A stretch of DNA of 64,000 bases from Asparagopsis taxiformis (lineage: Eukaryota; Rhodophyta; Florideophyceae; Bonnemaisoniales; Bonnemaisoniaceae). A program made the position numbers and the translations under genes. Below, piece by piece: positions 28,370 through 37,815 of this stretch. Each line of letters opens with the position of its first letter. The first letter of the stretch is position 1. The stretch lies in assembly GCA_030407315.1 (NCBI GenBank), contig JALQPE010000012.1, positions 186,001-250,000 on the forward strand, written 5' to 3'. The notes below the pieces were generated by a model that was not told where the DNA came from, did no database searches, and saw nothing but the letters and a program-made list of their open reading frames with translations.

Positions 28370-29806
28370 ATGGCAGAGAAATGGTCGGTAGTCACGAAAA
28401 ATGCCATTGACCAAGCTGCAATCGTTTCTGAAGCAAATGAACCAAGGTCACTGAAACGCCGTCGAACGACAGACGAGGTAGACCAAGATCAGATTACAGA
28501 AAATCTCAAAGATATTAACCACATTGAGGCTGATGTTCGTCCCAAAAAGCGAAGTAGAACAGGCGAAACGCGTTCAATGGAAGAGCGAATCCGGGAGCTG
28601 TCCTCTCTGCTTACATTTTGGCTTAGCCCAGCAAACCTAGGAAAGGACAAATTCCTTCTTGATGAAATGGGCAAAAACAAATGGGGTTGGATCCCAGCGT
28701 CTCTATTCCTTTCCTTTCGAAAAGTACAAGCACTCTCTGCTTCGGAAGCAGATATCATACACGCCTTGAAGGCACTAAAGCCGAACCATATTGAAACTGG
28801 TGACTCCCATGCAGGCAAGAAGCAGCTTCGAATAAAGGGTGGCTTGCCTGGGTTGAAGAAGCTTCTAAGGCGCACGTACCGTGACGAGGACCAGCGTACT
28901 GTGTACGTGGAAACGCTTCCAAACGACATAAGCAGAGAAAAACTTATTGCACTGTTCAGCAAATTTGGCTCTGTTTCTTACGTAAGTATACCGCGTTTCC
29001 CGGACGGCCGTTGCAAAGGGTTCGCATTCATCGAATTTGAGAAAGAAAATTTCGCCCAGGAAACAATTCTGGCAAGCAAGAACAAGTCATTAAGTGGTGG
29101 TGAGTTTCCTTCATTGCGTGCGATATCACGAACGGAGTGGCGCGAGAATAAAGAGGAGTACAAGAAGAAGAAAAAGGCGAGGCGTGCTGCTGTATCAAAT
29201 CCAGCGAAGTCAAACAACGAACCGACGTCGAAAGCGGAACATACTGCTGATGGCAACAAGGGACAGGACAAAACTGAAAATGAAGGGAAAGATAATAAAC
29301 CCGATGCAGGTGTTGCATCGAATGATGTAAGCAATGCTGGTGGCGAAATCGAAGATACGGAGACATGCTTTGAAGCTGGACTGATAGTTTCAATTTGTGG
29401 TCTACAGAAAGCTAAGAGCAGAGTCTCACGGACAGCTCTCTACGAGTCGCTCGAAGAACATGGTCCATTATCGTATATTGCTTATACTCCAAAGGAAGGC
29501 GATATCTGTACTGCAAGGTATATTGATCCCAGTGGGGCACGAAATGCAATTGCGGCTTTGGCGCCGAGCGGAGGTGCAGACGTGCTCGGTGCGACAGTTT
29601 CGGCAAAGATTTTGACTGGGAACGAGGAACTTGAATATTGGAGAGGAATTGTTGAACATCGAAAAGCGCACGCATTAAGAACAAAAGAGAGCAAGGAAAT
29701 ACAAGAAGCTCGACGCGTTACGCCGCGGATACAAACGCGCCGAAAGGCGAGTTTGTCAGTTTCAAAACTAGCTGTTCACACGAAATTCCAAGATGATGAT
29801 AGTTGA
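28370..29806 (+). CDS. LARP7: La-related protein 7 (LARP7)
   Basis: A 478-residue RNA-binding protein with the complete genuine LARP7 layout. The La motif is at about 62-140 (LTFWLSPANLGKDKFLLDEM, GWIPASLFLSFRKVQAL). RRM1 is at about 177-245, with RNP1 CKGFAFIEF and RNP2 VYVETL. A Lys/Glu-rich linker follows. The C-terminal xRRM is at about 338-440 (LIVSICGLQKAKSRVS ... ARYIDPSGARNAIAAL ... GNEELEYWRGIVEHR), where the final E-x-E-Y-W helix is diagnostic. LARP7 proteins hold the 3' UUU end of a Pol III RNA: 7SK in animals, telomerase RNA in ciliates, and U6 with its methylase. Which RNA is bound here is unknown. Nuclear-type basic clusters are present. Confidence 0.9.
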   Translation: MAEKWSVVTKNAIDQAAIVSEANEPRSLKRRRTTDEVDQDQITENLKDINHIEADVRPKKRSRTGETRSMEERIRELSSLLTFWLSPANLGKDKFLLDEMGKNKWGWIPASLFLSFRKVQALSASEADIIHALKALKPNHIETGDSHAGKKQLRIKGGLPGLKKLLRRTYRDEDQRTVYVETLPNDISREKLIALFSKFGSVSYVSIPRFPDGRCKGFAFIEFEKENFAQETILASKNKSLSGGEFPSLRAISRTEWRENKEEYKKKKKARRAAVSNPAKSNNEPTSKAEHTADGNKGQDKTENEGKDNKPDAGVASNDVSNAGGEIEDTETCFEAGLIVSICGLQKAKSRVSRTALYESLEEHGPLSYIAYTPKEGDICTARYIDPSGARNAIAALAPSGGADVLGATVSAKILTGNEELEYWRGIVEHRKAHALRTKESKEIQEARRVTPRIQTRRKASLSVSKLAVHTKFQDDDS

Positions 29807-29812
29807 GAAATG

Positions 29813-30160
29813 TTACATGTCATCATACGACTCGTGTCGACCATAGGTGCAGCCTGGAGCGTCAGGGTGTGTTGCACCACAGCAATCATAGAAGAAACCC
29901 AAATCGCTTGTTTCTGTGGTTTCCACGCGAAGAAGTCGGCCGGTAAAAAGCGTGGTGTGTCTCCGGCAGGAGCGTGGGCCATTCGTTTCTGGGTCGTACT
30001 TTTGTTTACAGATGCGGCACACTTTTAATTTGACGCCTGGTTTTGGCTGAGCCATTCGGAAGTGCGATTTGCGACGTTGACATTTGGACGGATGGGAAGG
30101 ATGGATGGTTTTAGATGCGAGCGGGATTGATGAAGGCGTTGTAAATGATAGAGCTTTCAT
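29813..30160 (-). CDS. Conserved Cys/His-rich small organelle protein
   Basis: 115 residues. The first 36 form a Ser/Pro/Lys-rich, acid-free transit-like region. The mature part is dominated by VCRICKQKYDPETNGPRSCRRH, then FYDCCGATHPDAPGC and GRHESYDDM. The spacing C-x2-C...C-x2-H...C-C...C-x-H suggests one or two zinc-binding sites. I recall this pattern as widely conserved in plants and algae without an assigned function. The gene is tail-to-tail with LARP7, with only six bases between stop codons. A role in plastid metal or assembly chemistry is a guess. Confidence 0.75.
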   Translation of the reverse strand: MKALSFTTPSSIPLASKTIHPSHPSKCQRRKSHFRMAQPKPGVKLKVCRICKQKYDPETNGPRSCRRHTTLFTGRLLRVETTETSDLGFFYDCCGATHPDAPGCTYGRHESYDDM

Positions 30161-30499
30161 TATTGAGGCTGATAGAACGGTGAAGATTGCTAAACGGATT
30201 GTGGACTAAGCTGACATGTGTATGTATTGAAAGACTTGGTCATCGTGCGTAAACGATGACCACACCTTGGATACAGGCTACTCCAAGGGCTACCTTGTAT
30301 ATTATATTTCAAGACTTTGGACCTATAGGGCCCAAAGATGTATCGTTCAAGCTCGATAGGTCCACTACAGAACAACTGGAATGAAAGCCGAATGGGGCTT
30401 CCGAGGCGCCCATCGTGTTGTGAGCCGCACCCCGTTCGACCATCCACCGAGCACTCTTCCAACAAACCGCTCACGTCTGTCACATAACATTGAAGAACA
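30161..30499. promoter_or_regulatory. Bidirectional promoter region, 339 bp
   Basis: Lies between the Cys/His-rich protein gene (minus) and the four-exon microprotein gene (plus). Open frames here are short and unrecognised. Confidence 0.4.
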
Positions 30500-31082
30500 A
30501 TGCAGACAGCTACCGATGTCGCATCTGCTGCGGCGAAGTCGATGTCATCCAGCGCATCCAGCTTGAGAAATGTACGTGTAGAAAATGTCAACGGTGCGAT
30601 CGTAGACGAAATGAAGCGTGCATGAGCATACGAGACTGACGAACCATTGATCCGATCATGTGCAATAGTTTGCTAGAGTTGGTGCTCTGATCTTTGGGTT
30701 TGCCGCCGGAATCGTTGCAGGGGTACGTGGATCTGTTCTCGCAGTTAATGTTTGTTTGCATTGAAGTCTAAGCGATGCTAACTTGTGGATTGTATATTGG
30801 GATGCAGGCAAACAAGACTGGCGCGCGCGAATCGGCGTTTAGAGCGGTGATCAAGGAGAAGGATGATGAGATTGCGCAACTGAAGCAAGCCAATGAGAAG
30901 CTGAACATGGAGAAGACTGGAAAGAGTAGGTTGACGATGATGCTTGTCGATGGTTTTAACGCGTGATTGGGACAGAATCTAACATGATGGTTGGTTTTTG
31001 TGTTTGGCGGCGTGCGTGCGTAGCGGAGAAAGCTTCTTCCGGTGATCCGGTGCAGGATTGGATTGACTCATTAGCTGAATAA
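30500..31082 (+). CDS. Four-exon 100-residue membrane microprotein, possibly ATP synthase subunit e
   Basis: Exons 30500-30571, 30669-30722, 30808-30925 and 31024-31082 are separated by introns of 97, 85 and 98 nt. All start GTANGT or GTAGGT, contain CTGAC or CTAAC, and end in AG. All phases agree and the last exon closes at TAA. The product has a short polar N-terminus, one Gly-rich helix (ARVGALIFGFAAGIVAG, with GxxxG spacing), then a charged coiled coil (AVIKEKDDEIAQLKQANEKL) and an acidic end (DWIDSLAE). A GxxxG helix followed by a coiled coil is the build of mitochondrial ATP synthase subunit e, which dimerises the enzyme. That assignment is inference from shape and weak similarity; MICOS-like or other small proteins are alternatives. 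The gene model itself is solid. Confidence 0.7.
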
Positions 31083-31418
31083 ACGTTTGCGAGACAGTTG
31101 GAATTGAGGGTGGTTCGCAAATTGTAACTCGAGGCATCCCAAAGGACTTGTGTCAGCTTGATGCGATGGCTATTGAACAAATGATTGCAACTGTAAACGG
31201 CGTCCGAAAAGATAAAAAATCGCGTATCTGTACCTCACGTACCCGAAGCGGACATTGCACACGCAACATGATTGGATCATCAGCACGTGGCCTTCATTCG
31301 CACCGTTCATGTCCACCTAACAAACAGTCGTTTTATATTTCAACTCAATGATGTATATTCTATTTATCCTCTTCCTCCCCTCCCTCTGCACAGCCATCAC
31401 ACCATCTTCCGCCACACC
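31083..31418. other. Intergenic region, 336 bp
   Basis: Between two plus-strand genes. An in-frame extension of the transporter gene reaches an ATG at 31272, but it is not membrane-like or transit-like. Pyrimidine-rich just before the chosen start. Confidence 0.4.
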
Positions 31419-32444
31419 ATGACGAGAACAGCATCCTCTCGCGCCATGCATGCAATCTTCTTGGCTGTAGCCTTCTACTGGTTTATCAGCATCACAATGG
31501 TTTTCGTCAACAAAGCGCTTCTATCCGATCCTGTCGGCAAAATTGATGCCCCTTTATTCATCACCTGGTTTCAATGCGTTGTCACCGTGATAGGTTGTTA
31601 TGTCATGGGCGAGATGGGCGTGGCCAACGTGCCAAAGTTTGAAATTAAGAAAGACATTCTTATACAAATGCTGCCGTTATCGTTCGTATTCACATTGATG
31701 ATGGTTTGCAACAATCTCTGTTTGAAATATGTGGAGATCTCATTCTACCAGGTAGCTCGCTCACTCACGATTGTCTTCAATGTTATATTCGATTTTTTGC
31801 TCCTCGGACAACGAACGTCCTTCCTGGCGATGCTGTGTTGCACTCTAGTCGTTTCAGGCTTTTTATTAGGCAATCAGCAGGAGATTCGCTGGTCGTTGCA
31901 GGGGGTTGTGTTTGGCGTGGCTGCCAGTTTTTTCGTCGCAATGAATGCCATATTTGTCAAGAAAAAGTTCCCACTCGTTGATAACAATGCGTGGAAATTG
32001 ACATTGTACAATAATCTTAACGCATGTATGTTATTCATACCGCTCATTTTCGTATTCGGAGAACCTCAAATTATTATCACCTCGCCCAACATTGCGACCG
32101 CAAAATTCTGGTCGTTGATGACAGCAGGAGGCGTGTTTGGCATTTGTATTTCATTTGCTGTTGCCGCGCAAATTAAGTACACCTCGCCGCTCTCACACAA
32201 CGTATCGGCAACTGCCAAGGCAGCTGCACAGACGGTGCTCGGACTGCTGGTGTATAAAAATCCTATTACACTGTGGGGTGGCGCCAGTGTAGTAGTCATC
32301 CTGTTGGGCTCCTTATTCTATACACTGGTACGGCGTTCGGAGATGAAGAAAAAGATGGCGGTGCAGGAGACGTCAACTGAAAAGCCGTCCGAGCTTGAAA
32401 AACCGCTTTTAGATGTAGCTGAACAAGAAAAAGACAACAAATAG
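31419..32444 (+). CDS. Nucleotide-sugar transporter, GDP-fucose (SLC35C1) type
   Basis: A 341-residue drug/metabolite-superfamily carrier with about ten TM helices. Strong resemblance to SLC35C1: ITMVFVNKALLSDP in TM1, FITWFQCVVT in TM2, NLCLKYVEISFYQVARSLT (family NLCLKYVGVAFYNVGRSLT), LVVSGFLLGNQQE, and SPLSHNVSATAKAAAQTVLG (family THNVSGTAKACAQTVL). It would exchange GDP-fucose, or a close nucleotide sugar, for GMP across the Golgi membrane to supply glycan or matrix polysaccharide synthesis. The Golgi-type apyrase in this window would produce the GMP counter-substrate. The C-terminal tail is basic then acidic, without a di-Lys ER signal. Confidence 0.87.
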   Translation: MTRTASSRAMHAIFLAVAFYWFISITMVFVNKALLSDPVGKIDAPLFITWFQCVVTVIGCYVMGEMGVANVPKFEIKKDILIQMLPLSFVFTLMMVCNNLCLKYVEISFYQVARSLTIVFNVIFDFLLLGQRTSFLAMLCCTLVVSGFLLGNQQEIRWSLQGVVFGVAASFFVAMNAIFVKKKFPLVDNNAWKLTLYNNLNACMLFIPLIFVFGEPQIIITSPNIATAKFWSLMTAGGVFGICISFAVAAQIKYTSPLSHNVSATAKAAAQTVLGLLVYKNPITLWGGASVVVILLGSLFYTLVRRSEMKKKMAVQETSTEKPSELEKPLLDVAEQEKDNK

Positions 32445-32650
32445 ACCTGTACACGCTGCTTGTATAACTCACAATTCAAACATACCAACACCTTGTAACT
32501 TAAAATATCTTGTTCTTGGTATGTTACACAGCAGCTTGTCACCGTATGTTACGTTCCTTGACTGTACACGCACTGCTTATCTGCACACAGCGTCAAACAT
32601 CTATTGTTTCACACAAGCTATCCAGCATGACTAGACGTCACACACTTAAA

Positions 32651-34615
32651 CTAATCCGTATCACCATCCACTACACGATCAACAACAATGCCATGTCTTT
32701 CCAACATTGACACAACGTTGTCCCAGTCCATGCTTCCAACTAGTGACGTCATCTTGTTTTTCATCCCCATTACTTGCCTCACCAGCTGATGGTCCCACAT
32801 ACTTTGGGACACCTTTCCAAAATCAGCACCCATCCGCTCTCTGCGCACAGCCAGTCTTTCAATCGTCTTCGTTGCTGAGCTTACAACGCATTCCTGTACA
32901 TGATTTGTTGTTTTGCCTACGCCCTGACGAACATTGCATGCTATAGCACCGACAACTGGCATTCTCTCGACCGAACTTTCAAGTGCTGTGCTCTTCCTTA
33001 CAAATTGATACTCTCTTTCAATGTGCATCATTTCAACGCATCTCACAAACATCATATTCATTGCCTGACAAACAAACGCCAGAAAGAATAGAGTCCACGA
33101 CTCTTTCACAATGGCTAGGCCGTAATACGCAAGATGTCCGAGAATGCACTCCGGATTATTCACATATCGAAACACACCGTTGTACACGAGCTCTTTACTC
33201 GGAGGTGAAACAAAAAAGTCGCCATAGTAAAATCCAAAGTAGCCGATTGAGGACCATGTTGAAGCCACGGAGACAAGAGCGACAGCAATCAAAGAAGTTC
33301 CACCGAGCATGTATGAAAAGGTACGCGCAGACAGCAAGGCAAGCCATGATTGCTTGGGAGTAGCAGAAGTCGTCAAAGCAACCACCAAAAACAGTGTGTG
33401 GTTCATAAAGTAGGAGAAAAGATAAATGTGCTGCCAACTGGAATATGCTTGTACACGTGAACTTCCATGTGAAAGGGACCAGCGCATCCATAGGTTATCG
33501 CGGCCACTAGCATCTTTGCGCAGCAGAATGGCACAGCCGAGCCAATGTCCAACGCGCCACACGAGCAGCAAGATAATTGTAGCCGATTTGGAACGTGTGC
33601 CAGTTCCAGAAAGCGCCAGAACAGTCGCAACGAGTACTGCTAGTACTTTGATGACGGGTGGCTGCGGAATCGTACTGAGAAATTCGTTCATATGGTCAGA
33701 TGGGGATGCAGAGTAAGTTTTAGCAACAGCAGCAGTCGGAGGCGGAGATTGGCTGGCTGGGGGAGAGGGTGGTGGAGTAATTTCTGGGGTCGGTTTGGGT
33801 GCATAGATCTTTTGGATGTGAGGTTCTTCCACAAAAAACAAAAAGAGAAGTTGGGAGACGTGCGCCAGGAGAGATAACATTAGTAGCGGGTAGGAGCGAC
33901 AGATCAATGTTAAACCATAATATGCAGCGTAACCGACGGTGTACATGGGGTGGGGGAAAATCTCAAAAACGCCGTCAAAGACAAGGTCACCATCCATAGT
34001 AAAGAAAAAGTCACCCCAATACCAAGCAAAGTCGCCGAGGACATTGTGTGCGGCTGCTTTGGACCAGACAGAAAGGGCGACGAGAGAAAGGCCGAGCGGA
34101 ATGGAGATTGCAAGCTGCATAAAAGAAGAGGATGAAAGAGGAGTAAAGAAGACGAGGCACACGATGATATACGATAAACCGTCGTTGCTGAGAACGATCA
34201 TGGAGAGGGATCGGAAAGCGAGCCAGGCATTGAAACAAACAGGAACAGTGTACCAATCGTAATCTTGGCTCATTGATTTTGTAGAAAACCAGCGGACAAG
34301 AGAGCGGAGAGGGGGCGAAGCGGATTGTAGCCAGTTTGTTATAGATGCGTGTTCGCTCTGTGTACGCAACAGTGCTGCGAGGCCGAGATTGTAACAGAGA
34401 CGCCAAAAGACAAAGGTGAAGACGAAGAGGGAGGTAGGAAGGTAGGAACGGAAGAGAAATAATGCGAGCTGCAGAAGCATAAGGAATAGAGTGAGCACCT
34501 CTGCTGGACCCCAGCGACTGGGTGAGACGAGGGTTTGGAACATATCACTGGTGAGCGGCACGGCGAAGGGCTGTGCCGATGGAGTGTGGCCGAAGCGTTG
34601 AGAAGGAGGATGCAT
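32651..34615 (-). CDS. CHO2: Phosphatidylethanolamine N-methyltransferase, CHO2 type
   Basis: A 654-residue polytopic enzyme with two related halves, as in fungal Cho2. Each half carries the signature of isoprenylcysteine/PE methyltransferase folds: WYWGDFFFTMDGDLVFDGVFEIFPHPMY-type in the first half (split as GVFEIFPHPMYTVGY) and FYYGDFFVSPPSKELVYNGVFRYVNNPE-type in the second (GVFRYVNNPECILGH). Many hydrophobic helices surround them. It transfers methyl groups from S-adenosylmethionine to PE, starting phosphatidylcholine synthesis in the ER. It is shorter than yeast Cho2 (869 residues), lacking much of the C-terminal part. The linker has a Pro/Ser run near residue 270. No intron. Confidence 0.85.
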   Translation of the reverse strand: MHPPSQRFGHTPSAQPFAVPLTSDMFQTLVSPSRWGPAEVLTLFLMLLQLALFLFRSYLPTSLFVFTFVFWRLCYNLGLAALLRTQSEHASITNWLQSASPPLRSLVRWFSTKSMSQDYDWYTVPVCFNAWLAFRSLSMIVLSNDGLSYIIVCLVFFTPLSSSSFMQLAISIPLGLSLVALSVWSKAAAHNVLGDFAWYWGDFFFTMDGDLVFDGVFEIFPHPMYTVGYAAYYGLTLICRSYPLLMLSLLAHVSQLLFLFFVEEPHIQKIYAPKPTPEITPPPSPPASQSPPPTAAVAKTYSASPSDHMNEFLSTIPQPPVIKVLAVLVATVLALSGTGTRSKSATIILLLVWRVGHWLGCAILLRKDASGRDNLWMRWSLSHGSSRVQAYSSWQHIYLFSYFMNHTLFLVVALTTSATPKQSWLALLSARTFSYMLGGTSLIAVALVSVASTWSSIGYFGFYYGDFFVSPPSKELVYNGVFRYVNNPECILGHLAYYGLAIVKESWTLFFLAFVCQAMNMMFVRCVEMMHIEREYQFVRKSTALESSVERMPVVGAIACNVRQGVGKTTNHVQECVVSSATKTIERLAVRRERMGADFGKVSQSMWDHQLVRQVMGMKNKMTSLVGSMDWDNVVSMLERHGIVVDRVVDGDTD

Positions 34616-35146
34616 GGCTAGGATAGTGTTAGTGGACGGGCGGGCGATGGTTGGGGAAGCGGAAGTGGCACGGTCCGTGACAGTGCGGCCAAGCTAAATT
34701 AGATCGGATATCTATGTATCTACTTGGAGAGGAGCACAGCACAGAGGAGTGGACATGAAATAACAGTGTATACACTGACACTAGAGTGTATAGAGCTATG
34801 AGTGTTGCATTGCTGGCGTGCAAAATTTAAATTTGAGAGATAATGTGACCTGAATTTCGATTCATAAAAATAACGGGATGCAATCTTCCAACGATACATG
34901 ACATTGTTTCGTTTTACATGCACAAGCGTACGTTAAGCGGAAGAAAGGTATGCACCCATTGACTCGCATCTACCGCAACTTTTTCCAACCAACACAAAGC
35001 GTCCACCATGCATATCACACCAATAAATACGTCTCCATCTCCCATGTTTTCCGCCAACCACCGGCGCAAGCACTCCCCCGTATCCCAAGTCTCTATGTAA
35101 AGGCAACCGTCAAGCGCTCATCGTCCAATCTCTTCCCGCATCCACA
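34616..35146. promoter_or_regulatory. Bidirectional promoter region, PE methyltransferase and CLC
   Basis: 531 bp between divergent genes. AT-rich in the middle (near 34825-34870). No further gene recognised. Confidence 0.4.
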
Positions 35147-37774
35147 ATGGCTCAGCCCGACCCACAATATCACGCATCCTATGCAGCTTTCTTCGCTCCT
35201 CGCACCCACAATTTTGAAACCATCGACTTCAGAGTCGCCCCCTCCGTGGTCAACCTGCGCTCCTATTTCCCCTCCTCCACTCGCCAGTATCGTCATCAAG
35301 CCCGTCTTGCAGCCTTGCTCGGCATCGCTATCGGCATTGTATTTGCCTTTGTCGGTCTTGCAGCCGACCAACTCACCCGTGGCCTAACCATCGCCCTATA
35401 TCGCGCCTCTGAAACACTCTTCAATTCCGATAGAACATGGGCGGCAATCATTGTCTTCATACTCATCAGCGTGTTATATGTGCTCATAGCCTCCATGCTC
35501 GTCGTGTACGTCGCCCCACTCGGAGCCGGATCCGGCATTCCAGAGCTCAAGAGCTACCTCAATGGAGTGAGGGTGCCCGGATTCCTTGCACTTGATTCTC
35601 TATTTGTCAAGGCTATCGGCATTGCCTTTAGCATCGCCGGGGGGCTTATATGTGGAAAGCAGGGGCCTATGATACATGCGGGTGCAATCGTTGGTGCTGG
35701 AATGTCACAAGCTGCTTCTACTCGTCTATCATGGCGTCTAAACATGCCATGCTTTCGCTTCTTACGTACCGAAGCATGGAAGAGAGACTTTGCTGCAGTC
35801 GGAGCCGCTGTCGGCGTTGCAGTTGCATTCGGCTCTCCGATGGGAGCATGGATGTGGGTGTATGAAGAAGCGTGTACACATTGGACTTGGGAGTTGGGTA
35901 TCATCACACTAGGTGCTTGTCTTACTGGTGCTGCAGTTGTTCGAATATTTAATTTCCTCTCCACCGGTCTTCCCGATGGCTTTGGATTATTCACAGTGAC
36001 TAGTATCGGAAAGCTGGTTACCGATTTCGATGGATTTCAGTATCCGCTGAAAGACTTTCCTGCGTATATCCTGATCGGTGTCATTGGTGGTATGGTGGGT
36101 GCAATGTTGCCACTTGTAAACAAGCACATCACGTTGCTTCGTTACAAAAGCATCAAGCAACCGGTGCGCCGTCTTCTCGAGGCGGCAGTGATTGCAATGC
36201 TAACAGCTGTTATTCGCATTCTCATACCGTATCTCGTCGACGATTGTCGTCCTGTATCGAACAACTTGGATGAAGCAGTTGCTGGGGCCACGTTGGGTGA
36301 TTATTCACGCTTTACGTGTGCTGAGGGGCAGTTCTCCACGTGGGCAGTCGTGATGTACAACCCTACGGATACAGTGGTAAGAGCAATGCTGTTTGCCGAT
36401 GAGGCATTTTTACCTGCGAGTGCAGTCGCGGTTGCACTCGTGTACTATTACATATTTATGGTTTGGACGTATGGTGTTGCTGTTCCGGCCGGAGTATTTT
36501 TTCCTGGATTTGTGGTCGGAAGTATATATGGCCGTCTAGTTGGTATCGCGGTTCAAGCCATATTTCCAGGTCGAACCGATGTTTCGCTTAGTGGGTACGC
36601 TTTCATCGGTGCAGTATCCGCGCTTGCAGGGATCACACGCACTATATCTGTTGCAGTGATCGCGCTAGAGGCTACAGGTGGTAACGATGCCTCGTATGCA
36701 TCAGCACTGGTTGCGGTGATTGCTAAGGTAGTTGGAGACTTTCTGTTTCAGTACGGGATCTACGATCTGCACATTAATCTGAAAGGGATTCCATTCTTAC
36801 TCAACGTTGTACCTAAGATGGAGCAGTACCAGAAGGTACGCGTTTCGGAGGTAATGGAAAGTAGTGTGATTGGAGTGCGGCGACTATCCAAAGTGGAGGG
36901 TCTTGTGAACATGCTCGACACCAACGACCACCATGGATTTCCAGTTTTCGTCAAACTATCACCTGCGGATGGAAGCGGACTTGGTCCATTTCACATATCA
37001 TCGGACATGATGGACGATGGTAATGAAGTGGAAGAGAATGAAGGACGGCTATCAATATCTGAAAGTTCAGTACTGGAAGCTCAGGCGACACGCGATGATT
37101 CACCTGGGCCTAAAAAATCGCATCCGACGAGTATCATCACTGCAGGTCATCATGGATTACGCGCGACCATATTCGACGAGTCGCAAATCCGAATCGTGCA
37201 TTTGTCACAAGGTGGGCACGCTGAGGTTGTGGGCAACATGGTGGCGGGTACGCGCAGTTTGAAACAAATGAGCTACTCGTCACGAGAAGCATCAGGGGGC
37301 ACGGCAGATAGTCAGCTTTCAGAGCATAACTCATTGGGGAGGGTGGCGGAATTTGAACTGATTGGTATGATCGACCGGGGCACACTGCTTACGCTGCTCA
37401 AGTTTGAATGTGACAAGGCGCTCGGTAGTGGGGAGGGAGAAATGATTGCGCGCGACGAATTGGACGCGGCGTGGCCGAATCCGCAGAGACTCAAAGGCGA
37501 TGGGGAACGAGATATTATCGAGCGTGTGAAGCAGCTGAATATCGGTGACAATGTGATCGATATCAAATACTATGTGGACCCGGAACCGCTGTTGATGTCG
37601 GACCGAGCACTAACAACGGGTGCGTACAAAATGTTTCGCACATCAGGTGCGCGTCACATCCTTGTAACCAACATGCGCAGTGGACGGGTGAGTGGCATCA
37701 TGACAAGGAAGGACATATTACCTGGGCGCATCGAGGAGATTGTGCATGGGTGTAAACAAGTGAAAACGGAGTGA
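35147..37774 (+). CDS. CLC-family anion channel/transporter with CBS domains
   Basis: An 875-residue CLC protein with about 18 membrane helices (residues 55-550) and a long cytosolic C-terminus with a CBS pair (first near 560-610, second near 815-870), separated by a disordered acidic linker. Selectivity motifs: GSGIPELKSYLNG near 128 (Ser, the chloride-type residue, not the nitrate-type Pro), GKQGPMIHAG at 170-179, and VPAGVFFPGFVVGSIYGR. The usual gating glutamate of GKEGP is Gln 172 (codon 35660-35662), while the internal proton glutamate in VYEEACTHW (Glu 241) is kept. Loss of the gating Glu uncouples model exchangers, so this protein may be a passive conductance or a slow, uncoupled carrier. 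Probably endomembrane or plasma membrane. Confidence 0.93.
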   Translation: MAQPDPQYHASYAAFFAPRTHNFETIDFRVAPSVVNLRSYFPSSTRQYRHQARLAALLGIAIGIVFAFVGLAADQLTRGLTIALYRASETLFNSDRTWAAIIVFILISVLYVLIASMLVVYVAPLGAGSGIPELKSYLNGVRVPGFLALDSLFVKAIGIAFSIAGGLICGKQGPMIHAGAIVGAGMSQAASTRLSWRLNMPCFRFLRTEAWKRDFAAVGAAVGVAVAFGSPMGAWMWVYEEACTHWTWELGIITLGACLTGAAVVRIFNFLSTGLPDGFGLFTVTSIGKLVTDFDGFQYPLKDFPAYILIGVIGGMVGAMLPLVNKHITLLRYKSIKQPVRRLLEAAVIAMLTAVIRILIPYLVDDCRPVSNNLDEAVAGATLGDYSRFTCAEGQFSTWAVVMYNPTDTVVRAMLFADEAFLPASAVAVALVYYYIFMVWTYGVAVPAGVFFPGFVVGSIYGRLVGIAVQAIFPGRTDVSLSGYAFIGAVSALAGITRTISVAVIALEATGGNDASYASALVAVIAKVVGDFLFQYGIYDLHINLKGIPFLLNVVPKMEQYQKVRVSEVMESSVIGVRRLSKVEGLVNMLDTNDHHGFPVFVKLSPADGSGLGPFHISSDMMDDGNEVEENEGRLSISESSVLEAQATRDDSPGPKKSHPTSIITAGHHGLRATIFDESQIRIVHLSQGGHAEVVGNMVAGTRSLKQMSYSSREASGGTADSQLSEHNSLGRVAEFELIGMIDRGTLLTLLKFECDKALGSGEGEMIARDELDAAWPNPQRLKGDGERDIIERVKQLNIGDNVIDIKYYVDPEPLLMSDRALTTGAYKMFRTSGARHILVTNMRSGRVSGIMTRKDILPGRIEEIVHGCKQVKTE

Positions 37775-37815
37775 AGCGAGTGGGAGCGTGTGTAGGGCAA
37801 GATATTTTTTCGGAT

